Positions 1-11,904 of a stretch of 64,000 nt of DNA are shown one piece after another. Both the position numbers and the translations under genes were made by a program. The notes beneath the pieces were generated by a model that worked only from the letters and a program-made list of their open reading frames with translations, did not search any database and was not told the DNA's origin. Origin of the DNA: Taiwanofungus camphoratus (Eukaryota > Basidiomycota > Agaricomycetes > Polyporales > Taiwanofungaceae); NCBI GenBank assembly GCA_003999685.1, contig CP021224.1:2604001-2668000 (forward strand), in the 5' to 3' direction. Within the stretch, counting starts at the first letter, position 1; each line of letters starts with the position of its first letter.

Positions 1-1463
1 CTCTGCCCCTTCCTCAAGTTTCCGACAAGCGCATACGACACCTACGCTAATGTGAAGCTTGAGATTGACGACGACGTTGCCACGGACGTTGACGTCAAAC
101 CGTTAGAAAAGTTGGTCTTCGAGATTGATAACAATCGAAGTGTCTACGCGAGTTACGAAGCATTCGGGCGAGGAACGACGATCGTGCCGATCCAGGCGAC
201 TGGGGTAGCCAAGGTTATGTTTGGCGAAGACGATCTGGTGGCGAAGATGGCATGGCCTTCGAAGGAGCGAGAAGCAGAAGACAATTTTATCAAGAAAATC
301 AGGCGGAATCTCAAGGTCCATGCACCGCGGTGGCTCGATCATGTAGTCGATCTAAAATGCTCGGTCACACGGAACATGAAGGAAATGAATTTGCCAAGAG
401 TCTACATGACAAAAGTTCTGGACTACCGGGAGCAATTGTTTCGTATGACGGTGATGAAGAAATACGAAGCCCTTGAACAAGTGAACAGTGTTGATGAATT
501 CAAGAAGGTCTTTGTCGACGTTGTGAACGGTATGTTTTCTTTCGCTGTATCATATTGCATCATCGCCGATTCCTATTTAAATTAGCGCACCACTGGGTAT
601 GGGAGACAGCGGAAGCCCTGCATCGCGACATCAGTGCGAACAATATCATGTTCTACAGGAAGAATGGTGATATTATGGGCGTCCTGTGTGACTGGGATCT
701 TGCAATGACCAAACTTCCAGAAAAGGATTACGCAGAAGACGATAGGCAGTCCAATATCTTCAACAAGCCCGATGAGAATGACATCTTCGGATATCCTGCA
801 GTTGTCGATAACAGCGAAGTTGAAGGCCAATCGGGGCAGCAGGTCAAAGTGCCAGCTCAGGATGCGCCCGACATTGTCGAAGAGGAGGATGAAGATGGAC
901 CAGCACCCAGCGACAATGAAGTCCGTGCAACACAGGAGCAATCCCGTAAACGACCTCGGTACCGTACTGGCACAGGTCCTTTCATGGCGCTGGATCTACT
1001 GGCGAAGGGGGATGTACCTCTGCATCGCTATCGTCATGACCTTGAATCATTTTTCTTTGTTCTAGCGTGGTTCTGCGCCGTCTTCGATCCAGACAACCAC
1101 AAGTCCAGGCATCTCTCCGACTGGGAATCCCCCAACTTGTATGCAATCGGCCGGAACAAGAGGGCATTTCTTAGCGCAGAGGAGGATTGGCGGATAGTGT
1201 TCGCTTCTATGCATCCCGACTACGCACCGCTTGCTCGCACATGGGTCCGGTCGCTACGCGTGAAGTTCTTTGACCTTAACGCCCTGTCGCGTCAGATTGA
1301 AGACCTCGCAGAAGATCTGGATACGGCAGTAAAAGAAGGTAACCAGAAGGAGGCGACCTCGCTGGATGCTCAGATAGCTCGAATGAAGGCACAGAAGGAC
1401 GAGATGATGACATATGAAATCTTCATGCAGCGGCTTCGAATTCCGACATCAAGTCCCCGATGA
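1..1463 (+). CDS. FunK1-type fungal protein kinase, copy A (3' part, cut by window edge)
   Basis: Two exons are visible: 1-529 and 586-1463, joined across a 56-bp intron (GTATGT...TTAG), giving about 468 residues with no stop. It is a fungal-specific FunK1 kinase (Pfam Pkinase_fungal family, as I know it). The segment VAKMAWPSKE carries the likely ATP-binding Lys, and the Glu of REAEDNFI is the likely helix-C Glu. The catalytic loop is HRDISANN, and the metal-binding DFG is replaced by DWDLAM, as is usual in this family. An acidic linker with EEEDEDGPAPSD follows, then the conserved GTGPFMALDLL and HRYRHDLESFFFVLAW of the C-lobe and a charged C-terminal helix. The N-terminal exons lie outside the window. 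It is closest to copy B at 50.6 kb. Substrates of FunK1 kinases are unknown. Family assignment is firm; activity is inferred. Confidence 0.88.
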
Positions 1464-1919
1464 CGCTTGGTTAAATATGTCTCTTCGTCAATCGTGATGA
1501 TCTTGTCTTGCGGACACAGTATATAGACTCTGTTGTTCACTCCTGCATTCAACCACCTCCGGCATCTGTCGATATCAGTACTTTTTCGTTCCACAGCCGT
1601 TCGCGCAAGCCCGTTCAACACCTGCATGATTAGCACCGAGGCGTGTCTGTGTCTGCCAGTGTGTCTGCTTTTACGCGAGACACGACACTGTGTCCTAGGG
1701 CATATGCCCGACGCGTAGCAAATCTTATATATTGATGTTTTGATATCTATTTTGTCCCCGTTGATAGTGTTAGTAGTCTTGTATGTCGCGAGGAAATCCA
1801 TGATTGTTTCCTTCGTTCGAGAGCTCATACATCCGACTCCTACTTCATCATTAGATCAGCATTATGATGTTCAGTGCATTGAGGAACCTCAAATTCACCC
1901 TAGGCTCACTTGATGCCCA
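1464..1919. other. 3' flank of FunK1 A, no gene seen
   Basis: Downstream flank of copy A. Reading frames on both strands are short, and I recognise no domain, RNA gene or repeat. Confidence 0.4.
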
Positions 1920-2482
1920 TGCGTGGGAGGCTGGCGTTCTCATACACCAGCCTGCACTCGAGCGTAGAGCGCTTCCTGCATGCGCGGAATGGCGTTGTCG
2001 ACGAACAGACCAAGTATGCGCTCGCGTGCGCATTCCAAAAGGCGGCTGTGGCCCAACTTGAGGAGAAACTGGCTCTCGGGCTGCAAAAATGCCAGCGCCA
2101 GGGTGTTGAGATCCAGCATGTCGTTGTGAGTGGAGGAGTAGCAAGTAATTCGTTCCTGAGGGAAAGTTACTACCGTGCACATGACGCTAAGGACACGGTC
2201 CTGGTTTGACAACTCATTGGATGCAGGCTACGCATTTGTCTCGATAAGACCAGCCCAGACAAAGACACTTCCCTCATATTTCCTCCTCCCTCGTTATGTA
2301 CCGGTGTGCCTTCTCTTTCTGGTCTGATTGAACTGTTACTCATTCATCTCACAGATAACGCAGCAATGATTGCTTGGGCCTCCATGGACCGCTTTTTGGG
2401 CGGTGACACCGATGACTACACCGTGGAACTGCGTTCAAAATGGGACATAGAAGAATTGTCCGTGCATATCGAGAGAATTTAA
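1920..2482 (+). pseudogene. QRI7/OSGEPL1-type tRNA threonylcarbamoyltransferase, C-terminal fragment
   Basis: Three pieces match the C-terminal third of the Kae1/TsaD/Qri7 family, which makes the t6A modification of ANN-decoding tRNAs (Qri7 is the mitochondrial form). The first piece (about 1925-2160) reads LHSSVERFL and then the diagnostic VVSGGVASNSFLRE. The second (about 2231-2303) reads SLIFPPPSLCT. The third (2355-2482) begins DNAAMIAWASMDRFL and ends with a stop at 2480-2482. A clean GT-AG intron (2304-2354) joins pieces two and three and restores the family motif CTDNAAMIAW. The join between pieces one and two is out of phase with the obvious splice sites. Everything N-terminal (ATP-binding and metal-binding His residues) is missing upstream, so this is a gene fragment. 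The functional gene is presumably elsewhere in the genome. Confidence 0.75.
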
Positions 2483-4415
2483 AGCCTACGCAGAGACGGT
2501 CTGGGCCAATGAGAGACTGGAAGATTGCTGCAAGGGGCAGCACAGAATATAGCACTGCCTCAATGCCTGGCATTGGGTGTTCCCGATCTGAGGACTTGAT
2601 TAGATGCCAATTTTTGATTGTGCGCTATTCCCCGTCAAGCCCATATCAAAGTGTTGTCTTGTCTCATAGGGCTATATTAATACAGTTACGAGTGAATCAT
2701 GCTATTCCATCAGCTCCTTCATGATCTGTGACGACTCGATAATTTGCGGGCGCTCTATTGTCAGCGTCTGTTTACGGTATTGACAGATCAACTATATTGT
2801 GAAAGTATACCCCCATTTTCCCTCAGTACCTCCCCAAAGCCAAGAGCGGTAGCAATCTTGTAGCATGTTGTACGTCTTCCGAGTCTGCTTTCGTGACATT
2901 TGTTCACGCTTTACAGAGTTGCAATCATGTCAGACGATAATAGCTCGCCAGAGTCAAACGCAAAATCGATTCCGTGCCCGCAGAAGCTATTGCATGCTGC
3001 TGCTTGCTCGACAGGCATAGTGTGTCATACCTTACTTGCCGCAATATCAGCGGCTGGGGGATGCATCAACGAGCTATCAAACGGTGGTAGATGGGAGGAT
3101 TTCGAACGATGCATCGGTGGCGAAGGCAGGGAGGACGGCGAGGGGAGACTGCTTTCTGGAACAATGTTCTGGCTGTACCCGAGAGGTCTGTATGGCCCGT
3201 ATCACGACACCAAGGAGGGCGGTGTCCAGTAGCATGGCTTGCTGTTCACGGTAGAACGCGGAGCGCGCGTCTCAGATGTGGTGCAGGCAGCGAAAGGGGC
3301 GATGGACGCAATCGCGCATGTACACGTTGCGGCCGCTCGATGAACAGTGGGTCTGATACATCGGTATGAAATGAGGTGCACAGACCTGCCTATGGTCCGT
3401 CCATGCTCGCGGAAAACCTGAGGCGACAAACAACCGAAACCGCCGTGCATAAGACGTGCTGGGCATCAAGCATCGACTCCTTTCCGTGCGTTGCCTGTAG
3501 CTTATGATGGGACTCGGAGCGACGATGAAGCCCCCATTTGCAACCGGAAACCGCAAGCGCTTGAAACTTCAAAGGTAAGATGGAGCGACCACCCACATAA
3601 CATATGGTTTTCAGAATAGGTTGGAGCGGATGCTCAATGTAGTTCGCGGTTTCTTGGTTGATGTTCTTATGATATATCTGATCACTATGACAATCTTGGG
3701 CATTGAGTCCACAGATCCGGATGGGAAGCGTGGTCATGGCGTCGGGGGAAGAGCGCGGAGTCGGTCAGGTGGCAGTGGGCGCCGACGACGTGCCAGAGCA
3801 CCGATGGAGAGCCTAGTTTACACGAGGTCGAGATGAGGTTTGGATCTGTCATTGCGGGCAGCACGCTCGCTGGCAGGTGTAGCGCAACACCGAGCGTGTA
3901 TCGAGTATGGAAAATTGACTCACCTGCCATGGACCCCGATGCCGAGCACATCTCCACCGATCCTGTACAGCGTACACACGAAGTTTTTCGGGGCACCAGT
4001 GAGCACGATTGGGGGTATGAGAGAAGGCAGGAGAGCCTGTGTGAGGCTGAGTGGTGAATGTGAAGCAGGGGTCTCAAGCGCTAGCAGTGGGCCGTAGAAG
4101 TTCTCGGACACACCCGAGCTGCACGAGCACCGGGATTGGACTTGTAAGTTTGGCACAACTTCTGCCACTAATAAACCGTGCACAGTAATGGATACAGAGC
4201 AAGACAGCAAGTGCAGTACAAGCAGGTGCAGCCCCAGGCACACACCGCCATACCTTTCCCCCCAACCCACCCACACCCGCACCCGGTACCCCCTTGCTCT
4301 CAGCCAGGCACTATCCGAGCTTGCGAGCTCGTGCTCCAACGCAGGCTTGATGTGCGTCGTTCCCTTCTCACTCTTGTTCGTTTCCCGCAATGCAACACAA
4401 CGCTGACCGTGTCCC
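2483..4415. other. Unassigned stretch
   Basis: Many short overlapping frames on both strands with no protein I recognise and no convincing exon chain. 4.2-4.4 kb turns C-rich. No tandem repeat or terminal repeat was spotted. Confidence 0.35.
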
Positions 4416-4418
4416 CAG

Positions 4419-4973
4419 CCCGAAGCCTTCTCCGTGCTCACTGCACGCCTCGCGCAGCACAACATGCGTAGCGCGCTGCCTGCGCTGCCGCTTCTCCTGC
4501 CTTCGATGCCCGCATCGCAGCCCACATCCAGCAGCACCTCACCCGAGCTCACACCCGCACACACTGTGCCCGGCAAGACGTTTATCGACCCTGCAGAGGC
4601 TGCCAACCTCCCTGGCTCTGGCACCCACAGCCACAGTGTCAAGTTCTGCACCGAAATTTGTATGCGTATACGCTCCTGTCCACTTGTTTGCTAAAATGTC
4701 TTATCACACTCCAAGTCACCCTCATCGTGGGCCAGCACCAGCACCAGCACCAGTGCACAGACGAGCCCCAGCCTCAGCGCACCGTCGTTCTCCGCCAGCC
4801 CCAGCATGACCGCCTTGCCAATGCACGCGCAGGGCACCAGCGACGGGCCCTCGCAGACATCGCAGAAGCGTACGGGCTCCGATGTGTTTGTGGGCATGGC
4901 GTTGCCGTTTGCGTCTGTGGTGAGGTGGCCCAAGCGGCTCGCCGTCGTGCCATGTGAGGGGCGCGTTCTCGGT
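4419..4973 (+). pseudogene. GC-rich host-gene fragment, function unknown
   Basis: Two exon-like open blocks stand out from their AT-richer surroundings. Block 4419-4659 follows a good acceptor (GTCCCCAG) and reads like protein, including VPGKTFIDPAEAANLPGSG. Block 4716-4973 is open and Ser/Thr-rich, then VFVGMALPFASVVRWPKR, and ends at a plausible donor (GTATGCAG). The intron between them would be 56 bp, but the phases do not agree for the frame that looks coding in both blocks. Either one boundary is wrong or the fragment has decayed. The opposite strand is also open over part of this stretch. I do not recognise the protein. No start or end is defined. Confidence 0.3.
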
Positions 4974-5301
4974 GTATGCAGTGAGTGGCGCACACAGAAA
5001 CAGGCATGGGCATGGAAACAGGCACATGCACTTGTGTATGGAGAGTGTGAGTGCAGGGGAGAAACCGATAGTACTTACAAGTTTAGTAGTGCTTATGGTG
5101 TCTTAATTTACATTTTTCATCCATGGCTTAAACTTCTTGTGCACTTTATTGTGCCTTGCTGTACTTATGATGATATCTTCCTTTGTGACATGAATATGCA
5201 TTTATTGTCCTTTATGAGTATTTGAAGTACAGACAACAAGACATTAAAAGACAAGGAAAAGTAACTAGAGAGTTTTGCTAAGACATCCTGCTCGTATGGA
5301 A

Positions 5302-8300
5302 TCATGCAGCATCTTTACTGTCTTTCTTCTTGGAGTCTGGCAATGATATCTCCTTCTTTTCCAGCAGTTCTTGGAGTTGCATAGCTTGTGTCCATTGCAA
5401 ATGGGCATCTAGCTTCCCATTCTGCAATCGCACGATAAGGCTGTCCTTGATTTGTAAGAACCTTGTATATAACTCTTTGGATTGCTGTATAGCAATTCGA
5501 CATAGTACAGTCGCATAGTGCCAAGCACCAATTGCTGTAGAAATGTCGAATGATAGTGTGTGTCGTTCGAAAATGTGAACTACCTAGAAATCAATTTTGT
5601 CAGAAGATGAGTAAGAAAGGAAGAGAAGACGCACTCCGTTTCTGATTCGAGCACTAGACAACGTCGCTTGCGGTCCTTCTGCCAGTACACTGTAGATCGG
5701 ATAGTCGGTGATGCCTATTGCCTCCAAAAATCGCAGAAGTGCCGTGCAATACAACCGATGCTGATTCTCTCCCTGGGTCTCAGAATATGATGCTTTCTTG
5801 TATTCAATGACAATCAGGGGTAGCTCCAAAATTGCAGATTCAGATGAATCTGACTTGACTTTGCAATCAAAGCCTAATCCTTTCAGGGTTTCAGTGAGGA
5901 GAGACACCGGGTCTTTACGCTCCTCGCGGAAACGGTTATGGATAGCACGGGAAGGACAGGTCGTACTAGCGACCATAGCATACGTATGGTTCGTTCCCTT
6001 GGGTGTACTGGCACCTTGCTTGTTGTCAGGTGGGGACAATGAATCAGGCCGAGATTGGGGCGAATGCTGAGATTCATATGGGGTTGCATACGGCGCTAGA
6101 TTAGCAAGGCGGATCGTCTTGAGTAGCTCTTCCGCAACAGCGATAGGGATACGGAGGGTACCAAGGGCGTCACATTTCCCTTGGTGCGGAGCCTGTCCCA
6201 TTCTAGTCAAGAGTTCCCAGCGGCGGCATTGGTCCATCCAGTCGATAGCCCGGTCCCCAACATACTGGCCATCACGAGTTTCCTGCCGGACGGCCGCAAG
6301 TCTCCGCTGTGCTGCTGTAGAAGGCACAACATTAGCTTCTGCCCATTGCACCACTTGCTCATTTTCCTTCACTTGTGCTCTCGTCACAACCTCTGTGAAG
6401 CCCACAGCCTCTAGTTCAGCACTTTCATTGAGGTCAACGAAAATGTTTCGAGGAAACTGGAGCATGCGCTCCAAACTTTGTAATACAGCTTCAGCATGAT
6501 TTACAACATTTTGTTAGCCGCCATATATGCACTCACGATGGAAACGAAAGAGGCTTATCAGGATGAGCTGGCGGAGCTTCCGGAGTCACTTTGGGGGTAC
6601 CAGGGAATAGAGTATACCCTTCGCCCGCTTTACCAGTGAAAAAGTCAAAGAACAACCGATCGTTGTCATGCCGCCATGACACTTCAGCAACACTGCCTGG
6701 ATAGTGGGCCTTGACTTGCGCGTTTGCACACGCCTGGAAGATTGCCGAAAAATTACCAACTAACATAGATTTGACGTCTGAAGGGACGTCAACTAGTTCT
6801 TTTGCTCCTGCTCCCACCTCTTTGGAAAGCAGCCGAACCTGATCATAGAGGTCCTTCCTCAGTGATTCACAACCACGATCAACCCTAGGCATGTCATCCT
6901 GTCTTCCATGAACACGGGATGGACATAACACAGCCGTTCACTCACGACCTCGACCCATTCACGTGGCCACATGAACTCTGTCTTTATCTTGTACTCTTTT
7001 TGCACAACCTGGTCACTAAGAACAGATCTTAGTATTGCCTTTCGATCGAACAGCCAGTTAAATATAAGGATAGCATTGTTGTCTGCAGCTTTTCTGGCAA
7101 AGCTATGAGTTCAAATGTGAGCAATGCTTCACTGAAGATCTAGCGCTTTTACTAACTCAGAGCATGATAGATGTTTAGGTATTTTAAATGAGCCAGCCCT
7201 ATTATATCAATGATCAATCATTTGTAGCGGTGTAGAAAAAGCCACTGTCATGTCTGACCTGCTCCCGCCATCTCCATCTGGTGCAATGATGCTCCTACAA
7301 TGTGTTTGAGGATTAGTCATGTGTTGGAATATGAAACACCAGATCACTTACGGAATAGAGGATTGAGTTTCTGAAGTCGCAGAAGGTGGCGAAGATAGTG
7401 CGTCCAAGGATTTCTTGCGGCTGATTTATGACCATATCAAGCCATGCCTCACATGAAATAAAGGATACGCACGACTTAGATGCCGATGTCGGCGCAGAGG
7501 ATTTGGTAGACTTGGGAGCCATGTTTCCGAATCTGTGAACGAAGTCAAGTATGAGGAAAGAACGTCAAACTGAAGCTTACCCTTCAGCGGCTTTATAGCC
7601 TGATCCCTCGACCCACATCATGATTCTCTCACGACGATCACGGACCAGTACCGCGGTCAGTTTCTCAATACATGCGTCCAGACGCCATTGCAAGACCGAT
7701 CCTTGTCGAATCTCATCTGAAACAGCGCTTGCCGCCTGGCACGCTGCGTTGCGGACTTTGGAAGCACAGTCTGCTAGGCATAGAAGATATCGACAGAGAG
7801 AAAGGGCTGCACATGGATCCGAAAGATCGATGTCGGAGTATTGTTCAATGCACCCTAGATGAACTTGAGGCTACATCATTTCTTCATAAGCAATTTTAGT
7901 CCCGATCTGTGCCAATACTTACAAGGATCCTCCCCGAATCAGATTGCTTGTCGAGCCATCCAAAATAGACACGAACGGAACTGCCAGTTTCGGAAAACGC
8001 GAGCCCGATAAGAGGCTCAGAGACTTGCCACACATGCCTCTGATAGAGCATGCTTGACATGTGCACAGGCAGGCTAGTCTCCTCAGCCATGCACAGAACT
8101 GGCAGTGCGCTCGTCCTCGGCAACGGCTTCGACGTAGAATAGGCCAGAACGTGTGCATCAAGCTCAGCACGGCAGCGCTGATCTTCTTCGGGCTCTTCTT
8201 CAGGCACTTCTACATAAACAGGCCGATTGCACATGGCCATAAACGTGGACAGACCGGGTCCTGCAAAGGAACGTGGCTTGGACGATGAAGTCGAGGAAGT

Positions 8301-9159
8301 TTCTTTCTCGTCACCGTGTTGGCCGTCGGTGCCTTCGCCATTGGGTTTCCCGCCGCCGGAATGTTCAGGCGTTCCGTGGTTGTCTCCGTTAGACTCTCCG
8401 CCACCAGATCCATTGCCATTGGTGCCCGCTGCATGACCATTGGCATTGTTTGCTTCGTGTGCCTCAGGCTCGTCGCGGTCAGGATGCAGACTGCACGATA
8501 CTTCCATACCAACTGAAACCATGAGAGGCACCCTGATATCCATTTGCATGTATTTCAACAGAGGGTTAAACACGCCCGTTCCATGTCGAGGAAGAGCGAC
8601 ACATGCATCCTCGCTGTCGACCAAGGCAATAGCCACCAACAGAGTGAGAACGGATTCGAACATCAAAAGAACAACTTGAAACTCACTCGACCAGATAATG
8701 GTTCGAAGCAGGGCACATGGCGTTACGCACCATGACAGCCAGAAAAGACTCCTTCGAGCTCGACTTGTTGCACAGATAATCCGAGATAATAGCATTCCTC
8801 AAAGAAACGCAATCGCTGAGGGTGGTGTTGAACACGTCACGCAGACGCTGATCTATCTGACTCTCTGGTTCATTTTCGGGAAGGACATTCGCACTCGAAT
8901 CCGGGGCCTGCAGCTCATGTAGTAGTGGTTGTACCCGACGATCGACAGGTGGATATGGTCCCTAGAGACACAAATTCAAACGAAAACATTACTGCAACTG
9001 CACGTCACTTACATTCTTCACCCATGAGGGTAGCCGGAAAGCACTTTGAAGACGTGCGCCACATTCCCTGACGTTAAGCGGCCATGTCTCACCGTCCACG
9101 CTATGGTTGTGATATACAACGTCGTCCTTGAGCAGCTGAACATACGCAGAGTATGTCAT
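5302..9159 (-). CDS. P1: multi-exon protein with PD-(D/E)XK-like nuclease signature, function unknown
   Basis: Proposed exons on the minus strand: 9159-9013, 8961-8687, 8613-7923, 7870-7581, 7532-7352, a doubtful 7294-7259, 7102-6946, 6898-6537, 6475-5635 and 5583-5302. All have GT-AG introns of about 45-75 bp and consistent phases except around the doubtful exon. The paralogue P3 confirms the last four. The N-terminal half holds a Gly/Asn-rich linker (about 8.3-8.5 kb) and a block with LPVHMSSMLYQRHVW. The C-terminal half contains LPLIVIEYKKA, which fits the (D/E)XK core, followed by QHRLY, a match to the QxxxY motif of RecB-like PD-(D/E)XK nucleases, and IFERHTLSFDISTAIGAWHY. I know no named family for it. 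Nuclease fold is inferred from these motifs only. A stop ends it at 5302-5304, and no internal stop is seen in the proposed exons. A LINE lies about 170 bp upstream of the start. Confidence 0.7.
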
Positions 9160-9330
9160 GAGCGAATCAATTTTGATCCAATAGAGACTGCGGAAGGAGA
9201 ACTTTGCGTCAAAGGTAGGCCAACTCAAAGTAGCAAGAAACGCGTGCTAGCTGAAAGTTCGATCGGAGCAGCGAGACGCGTCGACGCGTCGCAATCTTGC
9301 ACATGCGGGCGCCTAATCATGCCCTTCCTT

Positions 9331-9343
9331 GAAGTTCAGACTC
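9331..9343. repeat. Target-site duplication of LINE copy 1, left
   Basis: GAAGTTCAGACTC precedes the T-run and recurs exactly at 16437-16449 beyond the other end of the LINE. A 13-bp perfect duplication fits target-primed reverse transcription. Confidence 0.9.
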
Positions 9344-9654
9344 TTTTTTTTTTTTTTTTTTTTTTTTAATTCCTCGAGTTTATACTCCATACGACGTAGG
9401 TACATGTAGAGTAATAATGATAGTAAGTGGGCATCCGCGCCCGCATGAGCGACACACCTACAGTTTTCGGTGTCCTCGTTATATGGCGTGGGCATGTAAT
9501 CCAACAAGGCCTGACAGGAAGTGTACAGTCGCCATATGACGCCATACCCGACCCCGACCCGTTTTTCGCGCTCTGTGTGTTTACTCGGCCCGGTAATCCC
9601 GTTCCGTCAGCAAATCACTTAGGGAACTGAGTCTAGCCCTACAGGTTTCAGGCC

Positions 9655-11904
9655 TCAGTTATCGTTTGGATTAATGTGGGGGTCGTCGCGGATGCTAGGT
9701 TCCGCTATCCCCTCATCTATCCAGTTATGGTACATTTCAAACGCCTTTGTTTCGGCATCGTACCACTCACAGAAATCTCGGTATTTTCCACCCAGGGCGG
9801 TGGTCATACCGGGATCTAAATGTCGGTCCGCATGGAACCGTTGCCAGGCCGCTTGTCTTCCGACAGTGTGGCACATAAGACGGGCACGAGTGAATGTTCT
9901 CGTGCACGCAGCTTCAGCTTCAAGCAGAGATTCTGCCAGAATCTCCGCCCAATCAAAAGTGGAGACCATCGGGTTGAGCCGAAGGAACTCCATGATGTCA
10001 TCCGGGGTCCATCCCCTTTGTTCTGGGGGCCCCATCAGAAGCGGATCACGAGGACCCTGTTGGCGCTTCGTCCTGATCCAAAACGGACAGTCGAAAAGCA
10101 CATGTTCCCTGGTTTCCTCCGCTCCGCACAAGCAGAGGTGAGGGCCAGGGATATTGAACCGAGAACGGTATTCACCGCCAGGGAAATGGTTGGTGAGCAC
10201 ACGACATACGCGTGCCACCTCCTTATTGGACTTGCCAGCTGCCTTCAAGACCCACGTGCCCTTGGCCGTAGTCCCGTGCAGCGGTAGGGCGTCCTCGGTT
10301 ACTTTCCATAACTGTCGGCCGCGATAGCTGGGGTTATCGACTAGCGTTCCCCAGCGCTTTTTGACCCTTGCCTTGACACGAGCAAGGGCCATCGATTGTG
10401 AGATGAATTCCGGTTGGGGATCATCCAATGCCTTCTTCGCGAGTTCATCAACGAATTCGTTCTGAAAAATGCCTTTATGGGATGGTACCCACAAAAGGAC
10501 GATGCGTCGGCATTCATCTGCATCGAGGAACGCTCGAACGTGTTGAGAAGCCATGACCGCTGTCATTTGCGACGGTCCGACCTCCAGCTTAAAGATTCGG
10601 TCTAGTGCCGATTGGTTATCGGAACATACCGTAAGGGTGGTGATGTGGTCAGGGACATCACGGACCGCTTCACGCAGCCCATGTGCCAATGCCAGCATCT
10701 CCACATCAAAGCTTTGGACCTTTCCGGCTCCAAACCTTCCATGTGCGACATGATCTTCCCCGTCAATGACGAGCCATGCGCTACCCGATCTTACTATGGG
10801 CGCATTTGTATACGACCCATCAGTAAATAGCATGCGCCCCTCTGGCTGGGCCATCTGGCGCCGGAATTCCGGCCACCAGGTGTACTCCAACCAATCAGCG
10901 AATTCAGGAGAGCTTTTGTTTGGACCTTTTCCGTCCAAAAACACTCGCTCGAAGCGATCTATGTACCGATCCACGACCCGGTCACCGGGCCGCGCCTCCG
11001 GGTGGAGGGGTGCAAAGTCTTCTGATGACTGTCTCCCGATGCGATCTATGAACGTCATGGGAGTAACAGCCTGTTTTTTGCCACGTCGCGAGTTAAGCGG
11101 CCATGGCGCAATGATATTGGTGACATTTGTCGCCCAATAAGGTGGAAGGGCGGCCCTCATTGGGTGCCCTTCGTGGACTCGCCGCGCTCTGAGCGCAGCT
11201 TTTTCCATGTACCGGTCGACCTGGATGCGGATGGGGACCAACCCACCCAACATTTCCGTCGCCCCGATCGGTGTGGTCTTGAAACAGCCGGTGATCCACC
11301 GAGCTGCTCTCGACTGAGCGGTCTGCAATTCTTTTGCAGCCCATTTGAGGCCCTTCCACTGTGGGTTCCACCACAATTGAGCGCCGTATAGCATCAACGG
11401 AACGACGTGTGCTATATAGAGCCGCCGTTTGTTGATAGGATGGAATCCGCGTGCCGAGTTACCCAGCATGCGAAGTGCATTGCACGTGCTGGCCGCCTTA
11501 TTAGCGTAGAACCGCACGTGTGCATGGAAGCTAAGCTTGGGGTCTAAAAAGAACCCAAGATAGCGCATCGTGTCCTTTGCTCGCAAAGTGACATCATGTC
11601 CGTCAGTCTGGATGGTTAGATCCGGGCCAAGGGGTCGGGAAGTCGAATACCCCTTCTAGCGTTTCCAGAAGTGCATCAACTCCAGCTTGTCTCCTTCGAC
11701 GCCTAAACCTAAACGGTTTAGGTCGCCAACTAGATCATGGAAGACATCCGCCAATATGGCGTTGTTCTTCAGGACAAGGGCTTGCGGGCTGTCATCAACA
11801 GCCTTCGGCGAAGCCGCCATGATGAGACCGTCGTCCACATAGAACTGAGTCCCGGTTTGGCCCGGTTGTACCAAATGAACTGGCGCCCACTTGTGTATAA
11901 CCGG
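9655..11904 (-). pseudogene. LINE polyprotein, C-terminal part: RT active site, RNase H, CCHC-like tail
   Basis: This continues the LINE frame from HKWAPVHLV. It contains the RT catalytic box FYVDDG near 11.84 kb and the thumb region. One in-frame TAG lies at 11656-11658, just after LMHFWKR, after which the frame is open to its stop at 9655-9657. RNase H follows with all expected acids: LFTDGSYTN, the Glu of DVEMLALAHGL, SDNQSALDRI and NEFVDELAKKA. A C-terminal CLCGAEETREHVLFDCPFW is the Cys/His tail often seen after RNase H in fungal LINEs. With the insertion and this stop the copy cannot make the whole protein, but decay is minimal. Confidence 0.88.

Noticed and set aside
9344-9367. Long T-run as a transcription terminator
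   Set aside because: It is the poly(A) tail of the minus-strand LINE, followed by the target-site duplication.
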